Assembly (NCBI GenBank): GCA_003600225.1
Contig: QZFT01000034.1
Coordinates: forward strand, 62,001 to 126,000
Direction of reading: 5' to 3'
Length of the DNA: 64,000 bases
Origin: Pseudonocardiaceae bacterium YIM PH 21723
GTDB lineage: Bacteria > Actinomycetota > Actinomycetes > Mycobacteriales > Pseudonocardiaceae
The notes below the pieces were generated by a model. It saw only the letters and a list, made by a program, of their open reading frames with translations. It made no database searches and was not told the origin of the DNA. Of the stretch, positions 18,575-27,131 are shown in pieces. The number at the start of each line of letters is the position of its first letter. The stretch's first letter is position 1. A program made the position numbers and the translations under genes.

Positions 18575-18754
18575 TCAGGATGGGTCGTTCGAACCAGAGG
18601 CGCATGCGCTGGTGTTGCAGGTGGAACCGCAACCGTCGTCCGTCTGGCACATCATGATCACCAGCGGGGTGGTCGCCTCCACCACACGCATGTCCAGCAC
18701 GAACTCGTCCTCGAATTCGGCGTCCACGAGGTCATCGTTGAGTACTGCGGTCAT
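18575..18754 (-). CDS. FxLD-family lanthipeptide precursor, 59 residues
   Basis: The start is an ATG with AAGGAG seven bases upstream. The leader carries the family motif FVLD at residues 18-21, followed by MRVVEATTPLV. The core (about residues 31-59) contains four cysteines (C36, C42, C46, C51) among Ser/Thr residues (T38, S44, T45, T48, S49, S53, S55), enough for several lanthionine rings, and the acidic pair D39-D40 followed by glycine. D40-G41 is a favourable succinimide/isoaspartate site, fitting the adjacent PCMT-like methyltransferase. It lies between that methyltransferase and LanB, all on one strand. Confidence 0.92.
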   Translation of the reverse strand: MTAVLNDDLVDAEFEDEFVLDMRVVEATTPLVIMMCQTDDGCGSTCNTSACASGSNDPS

Positions 18755-18798
18755 TCGGATTCACTCCTTAATTTGCTGGGTTGTGCGGAGCACTCTGG

Positions 18799-20031
18799 TC
18801 AGTCCTTGATCGGCCAGGAGATCGTGACCACGCCATGCTTCTTGGCCAATACAGCCGTGCCTGCGCCGAATTCGGGGAGCCGACTACCGGTCGGCCAGTA
18901 GCCGAACACTGGCTCCGCATCGCGAGCAGCGCGATCCCAAGCCTGGATCTGCTCGACCATCGCGTCGGCGGCCGACTGCCCGTGATCGCCATAGGCGTGC
19001 GCGCCGAACTCCACCCCGCTTCCCTCGGGAAGCGGCCGGACAGCCAGGTAGGCGAACGAGTCGTCCAGGACAGACCCGAAGGGGAACCAGTGTTTGCGCT
19101 CGCCGGCCAAGTCGGTGCCTTCATCGACCGCCATACGACAGAAACCAGGAAGGAAGGCCGCGAACCAGAGATGCAGCTCGGCGAAGGACACACCGAGGGG
19201 AATCGTGGCCCCTGACCACACGGTCGAGCGGTCGGTCGCCAGTACGTTGTCCAGCCGGTTGATGTCCTGCGGCGCATCCGCATCGAAGATGAGCCGGACA
19301 TGGTTGCCCAGTTTGTCGGGCAGCTCGAAGACCCGGCCGTCGTGGGCACCGTCGCCCTGCATCGGGACGAACCCGCAGACCTCGGCCGAGGTGCTCACCC
19401 AATGATCGCCTTCACGCCGGAATCCGATGCTTCGGGTGACACCGTTCATCCGCAGCGGGACTATAATCCTGCCGTCGGTCGCCAGTCGGTCCAGCCAGGC
19501 AGGTGCCAGATCCCAGGCACCCGCAGTCACCAGGATGGCGTCGACCGAATCGGGCAACTCCGGCAGAGGTTCACCGGCATCGGCCTGCAGCACGGTGACC
19601 CGGTCGCCGTATCCGGTCGCATCGAGCCGCTCCAAGGCGAGGTCGGTGACCTCACGGTCGATGTCCACGCTGAACACGCGTCCCTGCGGGCCGACGACTT
19701 CGGCTAGCAGGGCGGCGTTGTATCCACCGGAGCCGATCTCCAACACGGTCGCACCCGGGCGAAGCTCGGCCTGTTCGATCATCCGCGCCTGGATGAACGT
19801 CGCACTGGTGGACGACAGGGTCACGCCGTTGACGGACTTCTTGATCGCGACCGAGTTGTCGACGCTGTACGTGACCTCCAACGGCGTGCCGGCGGGTACG
19901 AACGCATGCCGCGGCACCGTTCGAAATGCCCGTTCAACTGCCGGCTGAACGATCATCTTTTGTTTGAGGAGCTCGTCGACCAGAGCGTCTCGGTGGTCGC
20001 CGGGGCTTGCGGTAGTGGGGAGTGAGTTCAC
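18799..20031 (-). CDS. FxLD-system O-methyltransferase (PCMT-like)
   Basis: The 410-residue protein belongs to the protein-L-isoaspartate O-methyltransferase-like enzymes specific to FxLD lanthipeptide clusters. The AdoMet motif VLEIGSGGYNAALLAEV lies near residue 125, preceded by the PCMT segment QARMIEQAELRPG, and RAFRTVPRHAFVP near residue 45 is characteristic. The C-terminal 200 residues form the extra domain of this family. The GTG at 20031 is chosen because GGAAAGAG lies seven bases upstream; the frame stays open further but without a good site. It is the first gene of the lanthipeptide operon and probably methylates an aspartate of the core, giving aspartimide or isoaspartate. Confidence 0.88.
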   Translation of the reverse strand: MNSLPTTASPGDHRDALVDELLKQKMIVQPAVERAFRTVPRHAFVPAGTPLEVTYSVDNSVAIKKSVNGVTLSSTSATFIQARMIEQAELRPGATVLEIGSGGYNAALLAEVVGPQGRVFSVDIDREVTDLALERLDATGYGDRVTVLQADAGEPLPELPDSVDAILVTAGAWDLAPAWLDRLATDGRIIVPLRMNGVTRSIGFRREGDHWVSTSAEVCGFVPMQGDGAHDGRVFELPDKLGNHVRLIFDADAPQDINRLDNVLATDRSTVWSGATIPLGVSFAELHLWFAAFLPGFCRMAVDEGTDLAGERKHWFPFGSVLDDSFAYLAVRPLPEGSGVEFGAHAYGDHGQSAADAMVEQIQAWDRAARDAEPVFGYWPTGSRLPEFGAGTAVLAKKHGVVTISWPIKD

Positions 20032-20156
20032 TTGGTTGCTCTTTCCACGGGGGTGGGCCGACTCAGCTTGTCGCAGCCCCTGATGATCGACTAGCTCATC
20101 CCTTATCCGTGTTGCTGCCCAGCTCCTGGACCACTGGACATATCCTGGACAACGTG
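20032..20156. promoter_or_regulatory. Divergent promoter region of the lanthipeptide locus
   Basis: About 125 bases separate the methyltransferase GTG (minus strand) from the likely start of the putative regulator (plus strand), so both promoters must lie here. The sequence is GC-rich and no convincing -35/-10 pair or palindrome was found by eye. Confidence 0.4.
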
Positions 20157-21338
20157 GTGTCCAGTCCGTCACTGTCCGCAGGCGAGGTCAAAGCCTGCCT
20201 GAAGCGCGCCCGCCAAGGTCACGGCCTGGCGCGTCCGACAAGCCTGCTGACGGTCTTCTCTCCGGCAGTCCGCGCACACCTGCACGACTCATCCGGCGAG
20301 TCTGGCTCGGCTGGTGAGGTCACGGCGTTGGTCGGTGCCCTGCGGCGCGCGATCGAGCAACTGGGCGATGACGAGCGGCTATACGTGGAGGCCGATTTCA
20401 ATCTGGTTCCCGAGCACCGGTATCCCACGCTTACCGAGCGGCAGGAGTCTCTGGCGCGGCAGCAGAAGTGCGCTGCCAAGACCGTTCGCCGGCATGCTGA
20501 TCGAGCGCTCGACACCCTCGCCTATCTCCTGCTCGCCGACCAGCCGGCCACACCCAGTCCTGCGGCTTCGGAAGACCGTGCCGTCCGTACAGATGTCTGG
20601 GGTGAAGACCTGCGTCGGTTCTGGCGGCTCGCCGAAGGCGCCCGCATCGACATCGTCTGTTCGGAGATCCCCCAGGACGAGCGGCCGGAGTACGCCTGGC
20701 CGACCGATCGGAACTACCTGCGCTACGCCAAGTTCGCCGACCTGGACACGCTGATCTACCTGCGTACCAGGATGGCACAGCTGGCACCCCAGGTGACGGT
20801 GCGGGACTTCGCGCCGTCGGAGTACTACGACACCCAAGCCGATGTGATGGTCGTGGTGGGTGGCCCGCCGTGGAACGCCAAGTACCGCGAGTTCCTGCCA
20901 CAGCTGCCCTACTTCTTCCAGCCGAACGAGCTGGGCGAGGACGATCCGCTGGTCGTCCCGTCGCTGGGCGGGCTGACGCTCGGGCCGCGGTGGACCGAGC
21001 GGCATGAGCTGCTTGAAGACCTGGCTGTGGTCACCCGGCTGACGCTCGCGCAGGGCACCACGGTGTTCCTGCTCGGCGGTTGCCTGACTCTGGGTGTGCT
21101 CGCCTCGGCCCGGTGCCTGCTGGAGGCCGAACGTGGGGCTCGAAGCGTCGGGTACCTAACTGAGCAGGTCGGCGATGCTGACTTTGTGCTCGTCACGGAG
21201 GCCCGGCGGATCGGTGGCTTCACCGATGTCGCAGACCTGACGATGGTGGAACCGCTGCTGCTGCTCGCCCGGAGCAACAACAAGCCATTCGCCACGGTCG
21301 TCGACAACTCCACTCGGTACGGGCAAGGCGTCCAGTGA
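20157..21338 (+). CDS. Putative HTH-containing regulator divergent from the lanthipeptide operon
   Basis: The protein is about 393 residues if it starts at one of two consecutive GTG codons at 20154/20157; the start is uncertain. Residues about 90-125 (RQESLARQQKCAAKTVRRH) look like a helix-turn-helix of the kind found in actinobacterial regulators. The C-terminal half is alpha/beta with several hydrophobic strands (DVMVVVGGPPWN, TTVFLLGGCLTLGVLASAR, DADFVLVTEARR), suggesting a Rossmann-like sensory domain. I know no named family. It overlaps the family 25 glycosyltransferase by 4 bases (GTGA). Control of the lanthipeptide genes is inferred from the divergent position. Confidence 0.5.
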   Translation: MSSPSLSAGEVKACLKRARQGHGLARPTSLLTVFSPAVRAHLHDSSGESGSAGEVTALVGALRRAIEQLGDDERLYVEADFNLVPEHRYPTLTERQESLARQQKCAAKTVRRHADRALDTLAYLLLADQPATPSPAASEDRAVRTDVWGEDLRRFWRLAEGARIDIVCSEIPQDERPEYAWPTDRNYLRYAKFADLDTLIYLRTRMAQLAPQVTVRDFAPSEYYDTQADVMVVVGGPPWNAKYREFLPQLPYFFQPNELGEDDPLVVPSLGGLTLGPRWTERHELLEDLAVVTRLTLAQGTTVFLLGGCLTLGVLASARCLLEAERGARSVGYLTEQVGDADFVLVTEARRIGGFTDVADLTMVEPLLLLARSNNKPFATVVDNSTRYGQGVQ

Positions 21339-22081
21339 TCACGGCGGCCGACTTACGAACCTACGTGATCAACCTTCCTCGCCGACCTGATCGACGAGCG
21401 TGGATCAGCCGGACCCTGCCGCCGGAGCTGAAGGTCACCTTCACTTCGGACTGGACCGGTCCGTACGACGGCCGCGACCTCACCGTCGAGGCGCTCCATG
21501 ACGCCGGCTACGCCCTCTTTCCCTGGCAGATCGACTCGGACAATCCGTGGTGGAACCGGCCGCTCAAGTTCGGCGAGATCGGCTGCACGTTAGCCCACCT
21601 GGCCTGCTGGCAGGATGCGGAAGTGGCTGGCGACGAGCGGTTCATCGTGGTTCTTGAGGACGACGCCGTGCTGCCAACCAACTTCGATGTTGAGTTGATC
21701 GCAGGGCTAAATCGAGCGCCCGCCTTCGATCTGCTCTATCTGGGAAGAGTGCCGCTAGAGCCGGACCTCCGACAGATCGATGGATTCGCCGTTCCCGGCT
21801 ACAGCCACTGCACCTATGGCTACGTCGTGAGCCGCGCCGGACTACGCCGGTTACTCAGAACGGGCATAAGCCAAGCGCTCGTGCCGGTGGACGAATTCCT
21901 ACCAGCGATGTACGTCCACCATCCGCGGCCAGACCTACAGGCACAGTTTCCGCAGCAACTCACCGCGCTGGCCTTCGACCCGCCGCTCGTGAAACAGCGA
22001 CCGAAGGAGGAAGCCGGAAGCGACACGGAGGACTCCGAGTTCGCGCAGCTGCCATCTCGTCAGACGCGACTGCCCTCCTAG
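21335..22081 (+). CDS. Glycosyltransferase family 25 protein
   Basis: The 248-residue protein matches the LPS-type glycosyltransferase family 25. The N-terminal segment is YVINLPRRPDRRAW, a central block reads GEIGCTLAHLACWQ, and the acidic metal motif is RFIVVLEDDAVLP. These are the standard family blocks in the standard order. It starts at the GTG at 21335, overlapping the preceding stop. In this context it may glycosylate the lanthipeptide or a cell-surface acceptor; no evidence in the sequence chooses between them. The acidic C-terminal tail after residue 225 appears unstructured. Confidence 0.8.
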   Translation: MITAADLRTYVINLPRRPDRRAWISRTLPPELKVTFTSDWTGPYDGRDLTVEALHDAGYALFPWQIDSDNPWWNRPLKFGEIGCTLAHLACWQDAEVAGDERFIVVLEDDAVLPTNFDVELIAGLNRAPAFDLLYLGRVPLEPDLRQIDGFAVPGYSHCTYGYVVSRAGLRRLLRTGISQALVPVDEFLPAMYVHHPRPDLQAQFPQQLTALAFDPPLVKQRPKEEAGSDTEDSEFAQLPSRQTRLPS

Positions 22082-22147
22082 CCTCACAGAGTGTCGGACT
22101 CCTGTGAAACCATCCCGGACTATGCCGATCGATCACTGTGAGCTCGC

Positions 22148-23227
22148 GTGACTAGGGTCAGAAGGCTGGTCTCCGCACGAGATCTGGATCTCTTTGCCAG
22201 AAACAACAGCGATGCGCCCGACCTACTTCACCGACTGGTACGCCAACTGCTCCTCGCCAGACGCGAGGTGCAGCTATGCGAGGGATTCCGGTCCGCCGAA
22301 GGACTCAGGCTCAAAGGCTGGGATGGGCGAACCGAAGCACGACCGGGATTCGCTCTGCTCCCCGAAGGCCTCGCTGGTTGGGAACTGAGTTGCGCGAAGG
22401 ACATCCGGGGCAAGGCCAACCGCGACTTCGCGGCACGCAGTCGCGGCACATGCGAAGCAGACCGTGACGCCATGACCTACGTTGCCGTCACGCTTCGGCG
22501 TTGGCCGGCTAAAGAGTCGTGGGTGCGGCAAATGAGTGAAGACGGGCTGTGGCGGGAGGTTCGCGCGCTCGACGCAGACGACCTGGAAGCATGGCTTGAG
22601 TTAGGCCCGCCGGAACTCTGGGAATGGCTCACGGATCATGTTGAGCGAATAGTCCGCGGCAGACCGGCTGACGCTCAAATGACTTCCTCGAACTCGCCAG
22701 CGGCCACATCCGAACCGGCAGATGATCAATTTCGGGCCAGAACCGAGCTTACACATGCGCTTGCTGTCGATCGTCCACAGGGTGAATTCAGCTACGCGCT
22801 GACCAATGTCGTCGATCTCGTACGCAGCGCAAACAAGCTTGGCCTATCTGATTCTGTTCCAGTGGCATGCATCGGCAGCAACGACGGGCATATATTCAGT
22901 TTCATGACAAAGCTCCATAATTCGGCAGATCTAACTTCCGGCACCCCTTTGCCTCCCCCACGGACTATTACCCGTCGACGCCGGGGCAAAGCCCTGGTGG
23001 AGGTAGGTCAGACCGCGACCGGTGAAGTGGCGAGCTTCCGCAAGTGGTTTCGCACCAGGCACGCCCAGGAGCTGACCCTCGGCGACCTTCGCCACTTGCT
23101 GGAGAAGATGTACGAGCTAACACTTCCGGTCCCGGACTACATCGTCAAAGCAATCTTCGTATCGCGCGGCTTTCCATACTATGTCTACAGGGTTTACGCC
23201 GAACCTCGCCCAGGCAGCGCAGAATGA
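22148..23227 (+). CDS. Protein with an REase-like N-terminal domain
   Basis: This 359-residue protein starts at a GTG. The N-terminal 150 residues have KGWDGRTEA, then FALLPEGLAGWELSCAKDI and a KANRDFAARSRG stretch. This layout recurs in proteins with a restriction-endonuclease-like fold, in which WEL-x3-K would be the E-x-K active site; this is inference from pattern. The C-terminal half is different, with helical segments and a basic block (RTITRRRRGKALVEV). It ends before a 260-base gap. A defence or conflict role is plausible. Confidence 0.5.
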   Translation: MTRVRRLVSARDLDLFARNNSDAPDLLHRLVRQLLLARREVQLCEGFRSAEGLRLKGWDGRTEARPGFALLPEGLAGWELSCAKDIRGKANRDFAARSRGTCEADRDAMTYVAVTLRRWPAKESWVRQMSEDGLWREVRALDADDLEAWLELGPPELWEWLTDHVERIVRGRPADAQMTSSNSPAATSEPADDQFRARTELTHALAVDRPQGEFSYALTNVVDLVRSANKLGLSDSVPVACIGSNDGHIFSFMTKLHNSADLTSGTPLPPPRTITRRRRGKALVEVGQTATGEVASFRKWFRTRHAQELTLGDLRHLLEKMYELTLPVPDYIVKAIFVSRGFPYYVYRVYAEPRPGSAE

Positions 23228-23486
23228 ACATTAACCTGCCAGGTAGCCTAAGTTGGATACGGCCGCGAATTTGGACACCGGTTTTCGGTGAATCTCGACA
23301 ACCTTGCATAATTCGAATAAGTGGTTGCCCCGTTCGTTACCGAGAGAGCGCTAAGCAGTCCGCTGAATCAGTGCGCGTCGTCACGTAGCCGGGTGATGTC
23401 ATTTGGCGAGCTGATCTCTTGTAGGGAACCAGAACTTGTGATGAATGACCTGAACCGTGGGTAAAACCAGAGCTGAAAGCGAACAC

Positions 23487-24137
23487 TCATGGCCAAGAAC
23501 GAATCAACGGCTGAAGCCGTCGGCCTTTCCAGTTAGCAGCAGGCGTGTGCACGTTTACCCCAGTGACGATGTGTTCTGGTGGCACGTCCTTTGTCACGAT
23601 CGCGCCGGCAGCGACGTAGCTCCGCGGGCCGATCCGCACACCACCGATCACCCGGGCCCCGTAGCCGACAACCGAATCCGGCTCGATCACCGGTGGCGCT
23701 TCGTCGACCTCCCACCAGTCCCGGTGCGGTGCGCTGTACTCATGCACCAACTCTCCCATCACTGTGGATCTGGCGCCGATCACAGCCCCATCGCAAACAA
23801 AACCAGCGATGCACGCGTCCGACCCGATCTCAACCCGATCGCAGATGTAGGCACCGTAGGCGAGGCGGGTGCGTTCGCCGATCGCGCAGTCGTACCCGAC
23901 CCGCACCCGGTCCTCCACGACACAGTCCGCGCCGATCCGAACACCTTCGTAGATCACCACATGGTTCGCCAGCAGACTGCGCGGTCCGATGACGATCGGG
24001 CTGCCAGCCGACATTGACCCCGGTTGCTGCTGCTCGGCCCTTATCCGCTGCTCTTTGGGATAGCCGAGTACACAGTGCTCACCGAGTACGACGCTGTCGT
24101 CGAAAGTGGCGGGACCATACAAACTGGCGATGTTCAT
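23487..24137 (-). CDS. Left-handed beta-helix (hexapeptide) acyltransferase
   Basis: The 216-residue protein shows repeated hexapeptide steps such as VVIYEGVRIGADCVVEDRVR and VIGARSTVMGELVH, then VRIGPRSYVAAGAIVTKDVP at the end. This is the acetyl/succinyl-transferase trimer fold. The acceptor is unknown. Its ATG at 24137 overlaps the stop of the alpha/beta hydrolase as ATGA, so it is the last gene of the operon at 23487-28212. A sugar, amino-acid or small-molecule acyl transfer is expected. Confidence 0.8.
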   Translation of the reverse strand: MNIASLYGPATFDDSVVLGEHCVLGYPKEQRIRAEQQQPGSMSAGSPIVIGPRSLLANHVVIYEGVRIGADCVVEDRVRVGYDCAIGERTRLAYGAYICDRVEIGSDACIAGFVCDGAVIGARSTVMGELVHEYSAPHRDWWEVDEAPPVIEPDSVVGYGARVIGGVRIGPRSYVAAGAIVTKDVPPEHIVTGVNVHTPAANWKGRRLQPLIRSWP

Positions 24138-24907
24138 CTACGCGGCCCGGTGAGCCAGTCGACCGTTACCGCGATGGCCTCGTCCTCACGCTCCCGGCTG
24201 TCGAATCCGTGGTCGGATCCGAGCACAGTGTGGATCTCCGTGTTGGGCTTCTGGGCAGCCGCGTTCTTGGCAATGTCGTAGGACACTGCACTGTCCTGAT
24301 CACCATGCACGACCAGAGTCGGGACCGAGCTAGCGAGCAGGTTGTCCAGCGGCCGGTAGCGCTCGAACTCCTCGAACAGCACTCGGCCGGCCTCGAAGCC
24401 GTCGTCGATCTTCAGGAAACCCTGGGTTCCCAGAAGCTCTTGCTGCACGGGACTGAAGTTCTCCAGCCCCCACGGCAGTTCCGGCTCGACAAAGGTTCGC
24501 CGCAGGTCCAGCACGGGGTTCCAGAGAACAAGCCGTACCAGTCTCGTCCCGAGCCAGGGCAAAGACAGCGCAGTGGAAACCGCTCCGAAGCTGGACCCGA
24601 TGATGGTCAGCGGGCCCGGTAGATGTTCGGCGGCGTACTCGACCGCGGCCTGCAGGTCCAGGAGTTCACCGGCGATGGTCATCCCCCGCTGGGTACCGCC
24701 GCTATTGCCGTGGCCGCGGAAGGAGAACCGCAGAACGGCGAAACCCGAGCCGGCCAATTGGTCGGCGAGCCGGACGAACATACCGCCTTCGTCCAGGTCC
24801 ACGGTGATCCCGTGCAGCTGAACCACGGTGCCCCGGGGATCTGCCGCTCGATGCACTGCGGCGTCCAACAGCACACCATCGACCGACGTCAGCTGTACCT
24901 GTTCCAT
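24134..24907 (-). CDS. Alpha/beta hydrolase
   Basis: The 257-residue protein has the alpha/beta hydrolase fold. It shows the oxyanion region VVQLHGITVDLDEGG, then RFSFRGHGNSGG, and the nucleophile elbow IGSSFGAVS (GxSxG). TLVVHGDQDSAVSY gives the acidic residue, and a late GSDHGF gives the histidine. It resembles serine aminopeptidase/lysophospholipase (S33-like) esterases and lacks a signal peptide. An AGGAG precedes the ATG at 24907, inside the SARP gene. The substrate is probably an ester or thioester connected with the adjacent acyltransferase. Confidence 0.82.
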   Translation of the reverse strand: MEQVQLTSVDGVLLDAAVHRAADPRGTVVQLHGITVDLDEGGMFVRLADQLAGSGFAVLRFSFRGHGNSGGTQRGMTIAGELLDLQAAVEYAAEHLPGPLTIIGSSFGAVSTALSLPWLGTRLVRLVLWNPVLDLRRTFVEPELPWGLENFSPVQQELLGTQGFLKIDDGFEAGRVLFEEFERYRPLDNLLASSVPTLVVHGDQDSAVSYDIAKNAAAQKPNTEIHTVLGSDHGFDSREREDEAIAVTVDWLTGPRR

Positions 24908-25692
24908 GTGATCCGCTCCTGCACGCGGTGGGCTGATCGTGACGAGATCTCATCGTAGAAGCGTGCCGCTTGGCCGACGAACGCCCGACCCGAAGCACTT
25001 CGGTAATGCTCCGCGTAGTCCAGGTACTCCCGCCGGAGGTCATCAGTTCGTCCCAACCCATGCAAGCCTCGCAGACGCAGGTGGAGCAGGTCTGGGTCCC
25101 GTCCGCGGTCAGCGCTAAGCCGGTCAACTTCACGAAGCACGTCAGCGAACTGCTGAAGTTCAATCTGGCTGGAGAGCAGCCCGAGGCGCATCCGGAACTG
25201 GATCTCATCTACGCGACGGCGGAGTTGGATACCCGGATCTGTATCGAGATCGGGAAGCACGACGCCACCCCAGGAGTCCAGCGCCGTGCGGTACAGGCTG
25301 ACTGCCGGCAGATACATGGTCATCTTCGCCATGCACGCAGCACGTTCGCCAAGTCGCCTCGATCTATGGAAGTCGATGTCCCGGGCCTGCACGTTCAGTC
25401 GGAACCCTGTGCGGGAGCCTATGAGCGCTGTGGAGATGCCGATCTGGCGCAGGAGGGCACGGGCCCGATGAGCGTGCGTGTTCAGCGTTTTGTTTACTCC
25501 ACGCGGGCGTTCATCCGGGTTCCAGATGAGCTCGGCCAGTCTGCTCCGAGAAACCTCCTTCCCCACATTGAGCAACAGGACGGACAACATGGCTCGTGGA
25601 GTCGGCGAGAGTTCGATCGGACAGTACTCTTCGCCGTTCAGGACTTGTGTGCCGCCCAAGATTCGGAATCGCGGCAGATCCGGCTGCGTCAT
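24889..25692 (-). CDS. SARP-type regulator (OmpR-like HTH plus BTAD)
   Basis: The 267-residue protein has the arrangement of Streptomyces antibiotic regulatory proteins. The N-terminal winged helix has LSPTPRAMLSVLLLNVGK and SRSRLAELIWNPDERPRG, then NTHAHRARALL. A bacterial transcriptional activator domain of helical repeats follows, from about residue 115. It contains no NB-ARC domain, so it is the small SARP form. It overlaps the upstream TPR-HTH gene by 4 bases (ATGA). It probably activates a biosynthetic or stress operon, possibly its own. Confidence 0.8.
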   Translation of the reverse strand: MTQPDLPRFRILGGTQVLNGEEYCPIELSPTPRAMLSVLLLNVGKEVSRSRLAELIWNPDERPRGVNKTLNTHAHRARALLRQIGISTALIGSRTGFRLNVQARDIDFHRSRRLGERAACMAKMTMYLPAVSLYRTALDSWGGVVLPDLDTDPGIQLRRRVDEIQFRMRLGLLSSQIELQQFADVLREVDRLSADRGRDPDLLHLRLRGLHGLGRTDDLRREYLDYAEHYRSASGRAFVGQAARFYDEISSRSAHRVQERITWNRYS

Positions 25693-27131
25693 CGGACTAC
25701 TTCGTGGACAGGCTGCCGCCCGCGAGGCTTGAGCTCAGCTCCAGCTTCACAAAGCATGGTGCGCACGAACCCGAATGAGCGATCACACTCGCTCGCGAGG
25801 TTCCGGATGGACACCCCCTGGTCGTACCGCTCACGGAGGAGCCGCCCCATAGCCGACCGTTCGGCCCCGCTGATCGTGATTCCCCACGGAAGCTGAGGGA
25901 GGCCACCGGCGAGCTCCTGGCGGAGGCGCCATGCCTCGGCGTCGGCGCCCGGGCCGACGCCGCTGAAGATTCGAAGCGCCTCCTCCCACGACTCGTGCGC
26001 CAGATAGACCTGGTGGCTGGCGGCGTACGCCTGCCCCTGGACTACCAGTGCCCGAGCGATTTGGGCCGGCGCACCGTGCTCGAACAACGTGCGCAGCACA
26101 GGTGCCAGTTCAAGGAGCGCAGCAGTAGGTTCGCCGGCGTCGATGCGCACCTTCGCGAGGCAGCACACAGCTCGGGCGTGTCCGACGCCGTCGTCTGTCT
26201 CCGCCAACAGGTCGACTGCCGTCTGGAGGTGCTCGACCGACAGGTCATGGTTGTAGATCGCACGGTCCCCGTACAGCTCACCCAACCGCCGGTGGACGTT
26301 GGCGATCTCGTGGTGATCACCGGCCGCGGTTCGCAACCGCAGTGCGTAGTGGAGGTCCTCTAGCGCACCCTGCGGATCCCTGGAGCGACGGCCACGAGCC
26401 CTCGTCGCCAGGCCGGTAGCCACGAGCCAATCGAGTCCGAGAGCAGAAGCTTGAGCGATCGCATCCGTGCTGATCCGCTCGGCGGCCGAGCGGTCGTTCA
26501 GGTCGATGTGGCCGAAGGCCATCCGGATGAGACATCCAAGCTCGGCCATGACATTGCCCTCTTCCGCAGCTGCACGGGCACCACGGCGTTGGCTGTCGAC
26601 GAGTTCGCGTGGCAGACATGAACGGCGCAGACCGTTCCACATCGCCTCGGCCAGTCGATGGCTGTTCTCGTGCAGGTCGTGCTGCATCGCCAGCTGCTGG
26701 CATCCCAGGAGATTGCCGAGTTCTCGTGCGAACCAGGCTCTGGCCTCGCGTGCATCGGTGAACTCGTGATCAGTCGATACGACAACCGAGGCGCACCGCT
26801 GCTGGAACGGATTGAGAGCCAGATCCGCCGCAACAGCACGGTCGACGTACCAGTTCAACATTCGCCGCACGACCAGGTCGCGTTCGATGAAGCTGTCGTG
26901 CCTCATAAACAGGTTCTGCGCGTGCTCCCGGACCAGGTAGTAGAACAGGTACTCCCCAGGATTGAGCTCCTCAAGCAGGTAGTCCGACAGCAGTTCATCA
27001 ATCGCCTGCTGCACGTCCGGCTCGGAGCACCCGACGATCGTGGCAGCCGTGGCTGCCGAGAACGAGCCCGGGTGCACCGACAGTGCGCGGAAACAACGCT
27101 GAGCGTGTGTTGACAGGGTCGAGTAGCTCAT
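25689..27131 (-). CDS. AfsR-like effector lacking the NB-ARC ATPase: wHTH, TPR and C-terminal HTH
   Basis: The 480-residue protein starts at the ATG at 27131, overlapping the sigma-factor stop as ATGA with GAGGAAG upstream. The N-terminal 70 residues (AQRCFRALSVHPGSFSAATA, then a DYLLEE strand) match the winged helix that follows the NB-ARC in AfsR/LuxR STAND regulators. A long TPR region follows (about residues 90-400). The last 45 residues (RYDQGVSIRNLASECDRSFG, then FVRTML and EAGAELKPRGR) form a small HTH common in actinobacteria. No Walker motif is present. It looks like the C-terminal part of a split AfsR protein whose SARP part is the next gene. Confidence 0.7.
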   Translation of the reverse strand: MSYSTLSTHAQRCFRALSVHPGSFSAATAATIVGCSEPDVQQAIDELLSDYLLEELNPGEYLFYYLVREHAQNLFMRHDSFIERDLVVRRMLNWYVDRAVAADLALNPFQQRCASVVVSTDHEFTDAREARAWFARELGNLLGCQQLAMQHDLHENSHRLAEAMWNGLRRSCLPRELVDSQRRGARAAAEEGNVMAELGCLIRMAFGHIDLNDRSAAERISTDAIAQASALGLDWLVATGLATRARGRRSRDPQGALEDLHYALRLRTAAGDHHEIANVHRRLGELYGDRAIYNHDLSVEHLQTAVDLLAETDDGVGHARAVCCLAKVRIDAGEPTAALLELAPVLRTLFEHGAPAQIARALVVQGQAYAASHQVYLAHESWEEALRIFSGVGPGADAEAWRLRQELAGGLPQLPWGITISGAERSAMGRLLRERYDQGVSIRNLASECDRSFGFVRTMLCEAGAELKPRGRQPVHEVVR

